64,000 nucleotides of DNA from Bryopsis sp. KO-2023 (taxonomy: Eukaryota; Chlorophyta; Ulvophyceae; Bryopsidales; Bryopsidaceae): contig BSYQ01000001.1 of assembly GCA_030272585.1 (NCBI GenBank), positions 7,440,001 through 7,504,000 of the forward strand. Reading direction: 5' to 3'. The number at the start of each line of letters is the position of its first letter. Positions within the stretch are counted from its first letter, which is position 1. The position numbers and the translations under genes are program-made. This document shows, one piece after another, positions 24,899-34,831 of the stretch. The notes under the pieces are model-generated. The model ran no database searches. It had not been told where the DNA came from and saw only the letters and a program-made list of their open reading frames with translations.

Positions 24899-25180
24899 GT
24901 TTCAGCTGACGTCTCAGTGAAGGAGTTTTGGCGGGGACGACGAACGGTCGCACGCCAGAAACTCGCAAACAGTGAAAAGGGCAAAGTTGTATCTTTGTAA
25001 ACGAACACATTTACAGCGAGTCGCTAGTGAACAAAGCTTGTACTCGAGAGGTGTTCCAACCGTTGAGAGTGAAACGGCGTCGAGTGGACGTTCGTAACTG
25101 AAAACAATCACACAGAGTGTCGACTGACGAGAGACGTCAGTGAAGTGCGAGATAAGATGAGTGGAGTTAAGGGAGTAACA

Positions 25181-26022
25181 CAACATGGTTTCGGAGCCGA
25201 AGTTCTGATTCTGGGGTATCGTCCCTGTGACGAGCGTGAGCACTCTGTCGAAAACAATCCCAGGAGCGAGTCCAAGTCGAGCCTTTGCGCTTGAAGTTCG
25301 ACCTCACCCCCGACGTTTCCTATTTCTGGAAGGACGTCCACAGTGGCGCTTTCACACTTTTCCTCGCCAGAGAGCGAGTGACAGGAACGTACCGCAACGC
25401 TTGGTGGGCGTTGCGAGCGAGGAGATCGGTGCGCTATGCGAGTGTTACGTCGTTTGCTTTTGAACGGTACTTGATGGGACGTATGGGAGTCCCTCGGCTG
25501 AGGACGGAAGGAGTAAGACCTGGAGTAACAATGGACGTGAGCGCGCGCGCGTCACATCGGCAGTTTCCTACCACTGAAACGACACCTGACACCAAGAGTC
25601 GACCAGATATCACAGTCCCCGCCAGAGAAGAGCTTGGGACGTCAAGAGTGATGCGACTGGGCGGGTGGGCGTTGGGAGTTTGAAAACTGACCGACAGAGA
25701 CGTTTTTTTGACGACCTGGAATCGACGTATCAACGTAGTCGTGGCCTGAGCGACGCAGGACAAAGAAGTCAGGTTTGGGGTCGAGAGTGGAGTGGAATTA
25801 TGATGCGGTACAATGTGGGCTTATTTTTTCCATGCATGGATTTATGGGGTCTTTGTTTTTGGAATGGTCCATCATTGTGTTTTGCGACCTTTTTGGTTTT
25901 TCTGAAGTTATCACAAAGAGGAACTGTGAACCTTGGGAGTTTTTTTGAATTTCGGTTATTTTTTCTTTCGGGGTTTTTCGTTCTTTTTTTCGGAGCTCTA
26001 CAGTTCCAGGTGGGTGGGCCCA
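25181..26022 (+). repeat. PBS-to-PPT unit shared by elements A and B
   Basis: Begins CAACA then TGGTTTCGGAGCCGAAG (primer-site-like) and ends with the purine tract before the right LTR. The same unit, inverted and somewhat diverged, is at 32103-32845. Short frames such as VSYFWKDVHSGAFTLFLARE occur but no known gag domain is recognisable. It looks like the minimal transposing core of the family. Confidence 0.8.
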
Positions 26023-26168
26023 TGTTGAGTAATTGATCGATTTGGTTGAAATCGTGTGGCGTTTCGCGTGTGGCGTTTCGCATGCTTGACAGAAACTGGG
26101 GAAAGCATATAACGAAACTTTGTGGAACTTTGGACAACTCTTCGTGTAAAAGCGTTTAGTTCACAACA
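26023..26168 (+). repeat. right LTR of element A
   Basis: Same by eye as the left LTR; followed by the target duplication GAGGT. Confidence 0.9.
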
Positions 26169-26173
26169 GAGGT

Positions 26174-29100
26174 TTATCAAGGTTCCACTCTATTCCCAAC
26201 AGAATTGACATTTGACATTTCAGAGGGGAAAATCTCCACATTTTTATCTAATTTCTACACATTAATTTATAGACAAAAAAATCTGTTGTACATATCTGTT
26301 ATATATTAAATTTAAGCCAAAATAAATTTAAACAGTTTCTATTTGTTTTTTAATATAGAATATGGAAAGCTGAAGGAGAATCAAGCCAGCAAGGAAGGAT
26401 GGATGCAGGGAGACAGGAGGGCAACAGACACACGTAGAGAATCAAAAGTTCAGCTGAAAATATTTCTCTAAAAATAAACAGAGAAGACACACTTCAAGAC
26501 CGATAAGGTTCCTGACCAGAAAAAGTCGAAAGCTCCCAGCAGATACCCTTCCCCCAGTATCTCTCGTCACGCCAATGCGGGGAATCACCACTCCTACTTT
26601 CAGCATACTTGATATTGAATTATCCTGCTGTGAAAATATTCGAAACTATTTTCAAAGCAAGATAATTTAATCTCTACTGCCTACCAGAGCCTCGAAGATG
26701 TTGCATCGACACTGAATAATGCTTTGCGCTACAACTGCAACTCAGCAAGTCTTCGAGGCTCAGGTGAAAAAAAAAAAAACAGCTATCAAAGAACTGCGAG
26801 ATACCGAAAAAATAATCCTGCAACGGAGCACCTCTGCCAGGTGCTCAGCATTTCTCATACCAAACAAAGAAAAAGAAAATCCAAAATGTAGTAGAGAAGT
26901 ACAGCGATTCTAAAGAAATACATTTAAAAAAAAGACTGAATAATCCAAAAAGTAGTAGAGAAGTGAAGCCCTTATGAACAAAACACTTAAAACGGGGTGG
27001 TCAAAATTTCTTTTACTGATCAACACTTTCAGGAGTGCCCTGCATTCCATGGTTTTCATGCTGGATGAAACAAAACAAGATAAGCAAAAAAACAGTAGAG
27101 AAGAAAAATACAGACAGGCTGCTCAGCTCCTTCAGCCACTCGAGCTTGCTTGCAGGAAAAACTCTCAAAAATAAAATAAAATAAAAATATGTATACAAAG
27201 CAAAATTATAGAAAACATAATCCATCATGCCACTGTGTGGGTTTCTCTGTCCCTCTGATTTTTTTTCTTTGGTAGTCTCTGTGATAATAAAAATCAATAT
27301 GGAAATATTTGGGCTTGAAGCCCAAGCACACTTAGTTTGAAACAATCCTTCAACATGCACAGACCTGGACTAGCTTCTACGCTGCTCGTTGCCTTCACGG
27401 TATTTTTTTTCCCCTCATATCACGAAACTCCACGGTTCGCTGGCCGCAACTCGCTTCGTACCCATTCTCCCACCGGCTCGTTATTGCAGCGCAAGGAAGG
27501 GGTCCAACCTTCACACTGTCGAGTGGATCCATATCTGCGCGCGCTTGAGAAACAACTTCCGCTTTTTTTGGCTGTGAAGGCTCTCCGTCCCGCGCTCGCT
27601 GCTATTGCAGCGTCACCACGGTAGCGCTGTGGTTCTGTGATGCTCTGCAACGAAAAACACAATTTCTCGAGAGTGGGTTGATTGACAGATGACCCCCGCA
27701 ACAACGATTTAGTCCCAACACGACATCATATCTGCGCGGTCATTACGGCATCATTCGGGCCGGAATGCGTGGGCTGGTGCGCAAGCCGTCTGCCTTCCCG
27801 ACTTCGTGTTTCCGTAAGCAACTCCCTGCGACGAACGCTGTGGCACCGAAAAACAACTCGTGAAAATACAACCATAAAACGGCTTTCCACACTTTTTCCG
27901 CGGCAACAACCAAAGTGCCAAACAGCCATCCATCCCCACAGACCTGTCGATTGACTTGGAAAATAAGAGAAAAAAACACAGTTCCAACTTCTCGAGCTCG
28001 AAAGCAAAAACTGCACTGTGGGCGTTTCGCTCACCATGCACCCAAAATCATATTATTTTCGAATCCAAATGAACGCGTCGAGAACGTCGATCGCCTCCGG
28101 GAATCGAACGTTTTATATAGCGCATAGCCAGGGTCGCAGGCAGTGTCCAAACTACGTCTCTTACAGGCGAAACGGAAGGGTAAACAATATCCGTCCTCCC
28201 CCCTTGTTTTGCCCAGAGCAACAAAAACGACGAGCAGAACTGATGAGTCACAATCCACTCACTGAAAACTGGAAAAATGTTGTCTCAGTCGACGAAACAC
28301 AAAATGGTTTGACACGCCACTTTTGACATCCAATGCATAGTTACGACTGTACTTGAACAGGATCTGTTCTTCAGTTCGTACACCAATCTGCATTCAATAG
28401 AATCAGATAAATCGCTGATCCCAGATGATGCTGATCAGCCGATCCCGACTGTGAGACGCGGTAGATCCGCTTGAGCTGGCCCGGTCGCAAGGTCGCGCCA
28501 GCTCTGGCGGGTACACCATCGACGAGCTAGACCCGAAAACTCGCAAGAGTTGGAAGGTCTGGGATCGGCGCGACTGATGGGTAGAATTTTTTTTTGCGCG
28601 TCCGCACTGTCGACCGACCGTCTCAAGTTTGGAGATGGCCACCTCCCGAACACCGCTGGCTTGCACACGATAGAGTGTTTGGGAGGCACCGATGCCGCCA
28701 GTCGATGGCTATGTAACTTTTTGGATGGCTATGTAACTTTTAGACGTAGGAATACTGTTGCTTGGTTGATACTTCGTCCGTTATCCTTGCAGTAAGAAAA
28801 CAGTCCTTCGTGCTTGAGCAGAATGCACATTGTGGAGTAAAGTAAAGGTTGTGCGCGGCCACGTTAATTAGCGGTCGCGGATCTCCACGAACGAACGTCG
28901 TTTTTTGAACGAGAAGCGTTCGTCGAGAACCTCCCGACCTAGAACCGGCGTAAAAAGCGTAAGTACTTTTGGACAAACGGCTCCTGTGAGTTCATGGACG
29001 TCGGAAACGTCCCGCCTTATGTTCATGTTTGGTTCGTTCGAGGTTCAACAAAATACTCTTTGATATTGCCGCCTTGATACTTGGCGCGAAAGAGCGTTAA

Positions 29101-29434
29101 ACTTAAGCAGCCCAGGTTTTGCGAGGTGTTGGCGCCACCTTCACGGCGCCAATACGTCGTCAAAAATCACAGAGTGTGCAATGTTTTCGTTGGAGCATTC
29201 CGAGTAAAATCACACGGTTGCGCCCGAAGGTGAGAAAAAGTGAGGTCCGAAAATACCAAAGAATTTGAAACATTTTCTTTGAAAATGCGAATTGATCGCA
29301 GAACCTTGCGAATTTTGACATCTTATGGAATTTTTTTTTTTTGAAAAAGATTTATGGAACTCGTTCTTTCGTTCCTTCAAGAAATCGTTTTAATTTTTTT
29401 GGTTTTTTTTTTGGACTCTCATTCGTGCAAGGTA
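26174..29434. other. unassigned DNA between the two LTR elements
   Basis: No supported gene. One exon-like block at about 26685-26761 has an acceptor (CTACCAG), an open phase and a donor (CAGGTGAAA), but neighbouring exons could not be found. An 18-bp unit (GGATGGCTATGTAACTTT) is repeated twice near 28706-28741. GC-rich stretches around 27.5-28.7 kb look like old element debris. Confidence 0.35.
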
Positions 29435-29526
29435 CTCTTTGTTGATAGAGTGTGCAGTCGTGCTTGCAGATTGCCTCGTTCGCAGGGGGGACGCGAACGT
29501 GTTGTGTATAGGCGAGACCTGATCGG

Positions 29527-30828
29527 CAGACCTGGGCCCGACCGGACCGGCAGCGAAAAACCGGTCCGGTCCGGTCCAACCTGTCCATGGACCGGCTGAC
29601 CTGTCCGGTCCTGTCCGGTCCAACGAAAAAACGCCGGTCCTTGCAAGACCGGACAGGTTGTGACCTGTCCGGTCCTGTCCACTCCGGTCCAGTCAACCTC
29701 GGAAATCTGCAGAAATCTGGACCGGTTTTCTGACAGATTTTCCGTTTTTAGACAGGTCACACCCACATTTCGCCTTTATTAGACCGGCGATGTGACCTGT
29801 CTAAAACCGGAACGACCCTGTCTTGACAGGGTTGTTCTCCTGTTTTAGACCGGCTCCAGGTCGGTCTGGACAGGTGGGCTGCCTGTCCAGACCGACCTGG
29901 CGCCTGTCTAGAACAGGTCACACAATTAAGCACTTTTAGCGTGCCAATTGTGTATCAATTGACTGGGAACTGAGTTAATTAATTAAACAACAAATAATAT
30001 TGTTACATGTATTTTCATTGCATGAATGACGTGAGCCAAGCTCACCAGCCACCGACTGGAGGGAGTCGGTCGACTCTGGGAGGACTCGAACTCGGGTTGG
30101 CTAAGTCCGAGTCGAGAGCACTACAAGGTAGCGGACCCCACCATAGGGACGCTCATAAGGGGTCCGCTACCTTTAAGTACCTACTTTTTGTAATGGAAAA
30201 TAACGGATACTTAAAGGTAGCGGACCCAATTTGAGCGTCCCTATGGTGGGGTCCGCTACCTTGTAGTGCTCTCGACTCGGACTTAGCCAACCCGAGTTCG
30301 AGTCCTCCCAAAGTCGACCGACTCCCTCCAGTCGGTGGCTGGTGAGCTTGGCTCACGTTATTCATCCACTAAAAATATATATAATAGTATTACTTGGTGC
30401 TTTAATTAATTCAATCACTTCCCAACTGATTGATTCCCAGTTATGTGCTTAATTGTGCGACCTGTTCTAGACAGGCTCCAGGTCGGTCTGGACAGGCAGC
30501 CCACCTGTCCAGACCGACCTGGAGCCGGTCTAAAACAGGTCACACTAGGCCTCACACCGGTCTAAAACAGGGTCACACCGGTCTAAAACAGGTCACACGA
30601 GTATGACCTGTCCAGACAGGCGACAACCTGTCTGGACAGGTCAGACCGGTCTGGAAAGGTCAAATCCGGTCTAAGAAAGGTGTTCTTTACTAGACCGGAT
30701 TTGACCTTTCTTAGACCGGATTTGACCTTTCCAGACCGGTTTGACCTGTCTAAGAAAGGTCAAATCCGGTCCAAGACAGGTTTTCCGGTCCGGTCCGGTC
30801 CTTTAAAACTTGCCGGCGCCCACGTCTG
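29527..30828. mobile_element. 1.3-kb foldback (hAT-like) transposon nested in an LTR
   Basis: Inserted in the 3' LTR of element B with an 8-bp target duplication CTGATCGG (29519-29526 and 30829-30836). Ends are imperfect inverted repeats starting CAGACCTGGGC and CAGACGTGGGC. An 8-bp duplication with CAG ends is typical of hAT. Nearly the whole element is an inverted repeat: outer arms of CCGGTC/GACCTGT-type blocks, a spacer, and inner arms (about 30031-30180 and 30208-30360) meeting near 30195. No transposase, so it is non-autonomous. It arrived after element B. Confidence 0.85.
30031..30360. repeat. central long palindrome of the foldback element
   Basis: Two arms of roughly 150 bp are inverted copies (GAGCCAAGCTCACCAGCC ... 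GGCTGGTGAGCTTGGCTC) separated by a short A/T-rich spacer. Each arm contains a tRNA-promoter-like stretch ending in AGTTCGAGTCC or its complement. Confidence 0.85.
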
Positions 30829-31895
30829 CTGATCGGGGACTTTCCAACCCGATCCTTGTATAACCAGTCTTTTACAAACACTCTAACTTTTCCTTTCCGT
30901 TTCTCCCCTTAATATCCTAACTGTTCAGGCGAAACGCCACTTGCCAGAAAAACGCGGGCTGAGTTTCTGTCGTCAGACGAAACGCCACTTCCTCTCGAAA
31001 ACGCCATTCGATCTAACTCTAATCCTGTTGATCCTAAAGACTGCTGTCCCATACCACCAATCTAAATCACAACTCCCCCAATCTCAACCTGGTTTAACAA
31101 CATGGGCCCACCCACCTGGAGCTGTAGAACTCCGAAGAAAGAAAAGGAAAAATAGAAAAGAAAAAGAAAAGAAAAAAGAACCCCGAACCCAGTGCGAAGC
31201 CGAAGAAAGCTGAATCAAAGTCGAACGGAACAAAAGAAAAATCCCAGGCCTAATCCCGTTCGAAAAAATAAAGAAATAAGTTACTTCATATTTGGGAAAA
31301 AGGAAAAAAGCCCAAATCCAGTTCGAAATTGAAATTTTGCTGTGGCAGTTCGCCGAAAAAAGAAAAGAAAAAAGAAAACCCAGCAGTCCCAATTGAGTTC
31401 GAACTAAAAAGAAACGCACACCCAGTGCGGATAACTAAGAGGGCTAAAGCCAGTTCGAAAAAAAAAAAAGAGACCCAGAAGGCAAAATAAAAAACCCAAT
31501 CACAGTCTATGCCCAAACCGACACCCCAACCTTAGTGCGAAGCCGAAAAAAGCGGTATCAACAAATCGAAAAATCCCAGGCTTAATCCAGTTCCAAAAAA
31601 ATAAAGAAATAAGTTACTTCATAATTGGGACAGAAAGAAAGCCCAAAGTCAGTGCGAAAGGGATAAATTGCTATGGCAGTTCTAAAATAAAAACCCAAAA
31701 CCCAGCAAAATGCAAAGCCACAGCCGGCCCCATTGAGTTCGAACTAAAAAGAAACGCACACCCAGTGCGTAAAAGATAGCTAAAGCCAGTTCGAAAAACA
31801 AAAAGACCCACAGCAGGGCGAAAATAGGAGAAAAGAAAAAAGAAAAACCAAGTCCCAGGCTAGGCACAAACCGATCTCCTGTCGGTTGTGGTGTG

Positions 31896-32102
31896 TGTTG
31901 ATGGTGTTCCTTGGTTGAGACTCAGTCGGGGACAGTTCGACCCGACTTCTTACGAAAGTCTAGGAAACACGCATTGAACCAATCGTTTTTACACGAAGAG
32001 TTATCCAAAGTATCACGGTCTTTCCTTATATGTTCCCCTAGTTTCTGTCAGGTAGGCGAAACGCCATATGCGATCCACTAATTCGATCGCGTACAATCAA
32101 CA
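31896..32102 (-). repeat. relict LTR inside element B
   Basis: Begins TGTTGATGG and ends CAATCAACA. It shares TTTTTACACGAAGAGTT, AGTTTCTGTC and AGGCGAAACGCC with LTR A (inverted) and LTR B, but is diverged. It is followed by the TGGGCCCACCCACCTG purine-tract complement, so it is a true LTR boundary. Confidence 0.7.
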
Positions 32103-32845
32103 TGGGCCCACCCACCTGGAACTGTAGAACTCCGAAAGAAAAAAAACCTGAAAGCCCCGAAAGGAAAAAAATAATCGAAATCCAAAAAACCTCCCAACGC
32201 TCACGGTTCCCACGTGATAACTTCAGAAAAAACCAAAAAGGTCGCAAAACACAATGATGGACCATTCCAAAAACAAGGACCCCATAAATCCATGCATGGA
32301 AAAAATAAGCCCACATTGTACCGCATCATAATTTCACTCCACTCTCGACCCCAAACCTGACTTCTTTGTCCTGCGTCGCTCAGGCCACGACTACTTTGAT
32401 ACGTCGATTCCAGGTCGTCAAAAAAAACATCTCTGTCGGTCAGTTTTCAAACTCCCAACGCCCACCCGCCCAGTCGCATCACTCTTGACGTCCCATGCTC
32501 TTCTCTGGCGGGGACTGTGATATTTGGTCGACTCTTGGTGTCAGGTGTCGTTTCAGTGGTAGAAAACTGCCGATGTGACGCGCGCGCGCTCACGTCCATT
32601 GTTACTCCAGGTCTTACTGCTTCCGTCCTCAGCCGAGCGACTCTCGTCTCGTCAAATTGAACGAGGGACTCCCATACGTCCCATCAAATATCGTTCAAAA
32701 GCAAACGACGTGACACTCGCATAGCGCACCGAACTTCAAGCGCAAAGGCTCGACTTGGACTCGCTCCTGGGGTTGTTGTCGACATGTTGCTCACGCTCGT
32801 CACAGGGACGATCGCCCAGGAAGCGTCACTTCGGCTCCGAAACCA

Positions 32846-33198
32846 TGTTGATAGAGTGTGCAGTCGTGCTTGCAGATTGCCTCGTTCGCAGGGGGGACGC
32901 GAACGTGTTGTGTATAGGCGAGACCTGATCGGGGACTTTCCAACCCGATCCTTGTATAACCAGTCTTTTACAAACACTCTAACTTTTCCTTTCCGTTTCT
33001 CCCCTTAATATCCTAACTGTTCAGGCGAAACGCCACTTGCCAGAAAAACGCGGGCTGAGTTTCTGTCGTCAGACGAAACGCCACTTCCTCTCGAAAACGC
33101 CATTCGATCTAACTCTAATCCTGTTGATCCTAAAGACTGCTGTCCCATACCACCAATCTAAATCACAACTCCCCCAATCTCAACCTGGTTTAACAACA
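32846..33198 (-). repeat. 5' LTR of element B (intact)
   Basis: 353 bp, uninterrupted, which gives the template for reading the split copy at 29440-31102. Contains two GGCGAAACGCC/GACGAAACGCC motifs and AGTTTCTGTC. Confidence 0.9.
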
Positions 33199-33203
33199 CT
33201 CTT

Positions 33204-34831
33204 GCCACTTTTGGAATTTTATTCACCTTGCAGTAGAAAAAGGAAAGGAATAGCTCATTGATACGATACGAATTGAAGTGATACTTTCTTGAATTGTGTT
33301 GAAGATATTTGAAGAGAGCTGAACTTGCAGTATGAAATGCAACTTCTTGGAATATGCAGAAGAGGAACAAGAATGAATTGAGCTGATTTTTTGTTGAGAC
33401 CAACAAAGTGCGATTACGAACCGGATATGCGGACGAAACAAAAGTATGTCGTGTTGAAATCAAAGTGTACAAATCAAAGTGTACAGCCAAACCAAAGTGC
33501 ATTTGCTACTTCTCTCAACGCCCGAGTGGAGAGCCCTCACAACATAAATATGTTCAGCTAATTCTTATCTTCTTCTAAGTCACCAACCAGGGGCACGTTG
33601 GAAAAAAAAGAAAAGGAAAACCAAGAACAGTATTACTCATATCTCACAGTATCGTTCCACCATCAAACAAGACGGATCCTCTCCAAATCCCCTTCCTATT
33701 TTTTATTGTATATATGTATATATCCCCCCCCCCGTGTTTTGACAAAGGGTCAGAGCGTCTTGCCCCTCGAATCTCAATTGTCTCCATTTTCGCTTTCAGA
33801 TCGAGGGGTTACTGGCTGTGAAACCATTTCGAATGTCTGACTCCGCCTTGGTAGATCACTACGATTGGCCCTCGTAGTGTCTGACCAGCATCCCGAGCTC
33901 ATCCGTCTGTGAGGGGACCCCCTCTCGAACCTTCCAACAATCTCTTCCCCGTCGAGAGAATTTTCTTCCCCCTCCAAAAGTGCTGTTCCTCTGTCTAACT
34001 CCTAGAATAGAGTGAGAAGATTAACCCTTAAAATGAACAAAAGAAAATAAATAAATTTTGAAATGAACAAAAATAACAAAATAAAAAGAAATGTAGATCC
34101 TATTCATTCCGAACAAGCCGACGAAACCTGCTGAAAGATCATTTTTTTCAAATATTTTTTTTTTAGGATTTGTGTTTTTTTCTCTCTCTCTCTTTTTTTC
34201 CTCTCCTCTTTTTTCTTTTTTGGTACTGTCCCTGTGAACTGAAACTCCATCGGGACATATCACCACCCAGAAATAAAACAAACAAAAAAACTAAGACCAA
34301 GCAAAGGATGAACTGTTTTTTTCCCCCTTCTTCATCCAATTTCACCCGCCCCACCGCTGTTCTCCTTTTCCAAAAATCGGTCTCGACTATCCTCACGATA
34401 CAGCAATCATATTCTCATAATACATAGAATTATATAAAAAAAACGCACGCAAAAAAAAAAAAGAAAAAAAAAGAAAACCAGCACCAAAAAAAAAACATAC
34501 CGCAATTCACAAACAGTCCATCACTGAGTCATAAATTAATCGATCGCCCACGTCTTCCAAAAACAATTCCGTCTTTTTTCCGCCCATAGGTCAAAAGAAG
34601 TCAGAGAGCCGGATCTTTATACGCATAAAAGTGGTATCAAGCATCATTTTTTTCCCTCTCTCGTTTAGTTTCTCTTCTCCTCATGAATATTTAAAAATCG
34701 AAATATCAAACGCCCCAGCAATAAAAATGGGCCTTCAAATTTGAGGGGGAAAATATTTATATTTTATATTTTATACCAAAAAAAACAGAAACAAAAAAGT
34801 CGCTTCCCCTCATATCGGACAATAACGACGC
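33204..34831. other. spacer and CLC 3' region
   Basis: A/T- and homopolymer-rich with no conserved exon. A frame at 33774-33977 (minus) lies downstream of the CLC stop and is probably untranslated. Contains a TATATATGTATATATCC stretch near 33708-33724. Confidence 0.45.

Larger units (their letters stand above)
22644..26168 (+). mobile_element. composite LTR element A, non-autonomous
   Basis: Two LTRs that look identical (22644-22789 and 26023-26168, 146 bp each, TGTTG...CAACA) are flanked by a 5-bp target duplication, GAGGT (22639-22643 and 26169-26173). A primer-binding-like site (TGGTTTCGGAGCCGG) follows the left LTR. A purine-rich tract (CAGGTGGGTGGGCCCA) precedes the right one. Inside are a long open frame (to 24521) and a second LTR end plus primer site at 25181-25200. 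I see no protease, reverse transcriptase, RNase H or integrase motifs, so it must move with enzymes from elsewhere. Matching LTRs imply a recent insertion. Confidence 0.85.
29440..33198 (-). mobile_element. composite LTR element B, non-autonomous, interrupted by a foldback transposon
   Basis: LTRs at 32846-33198 (353 bp) and 29440-29526 plus 30837-31102 (87+266=353 bp) start TGTTGATAG and end AACAACA, and look identical. Flanking duplication CTCTT occurs at 29435-29439 and 33199-33203. The reverse complement of the primer site (CTCCGAAACCA) abuts the right LTR, so the element reads on the minus strand. A purine tract (as TGGGCCCACCCACCTG on the plus strand) abuts the other LTR at 31103 and recurs at 32103. 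Between these lies a relict LTR (31896-32102). No gag-pol was recognised. Confidence 0.85.

Noticed and set aside
28085-28130. Possible tRNA T-arm (GAATCGAACG complement)
   Set aside because: No matching D-arm, anticodon arm or acceptor stem could be folded around it.
22644-33198. Full autonomous retrotransposons with gag-pol
   Set aside because: No protease, reverse transcriptase, RNase H or integrase motif was visible in any frame between the LTRs.
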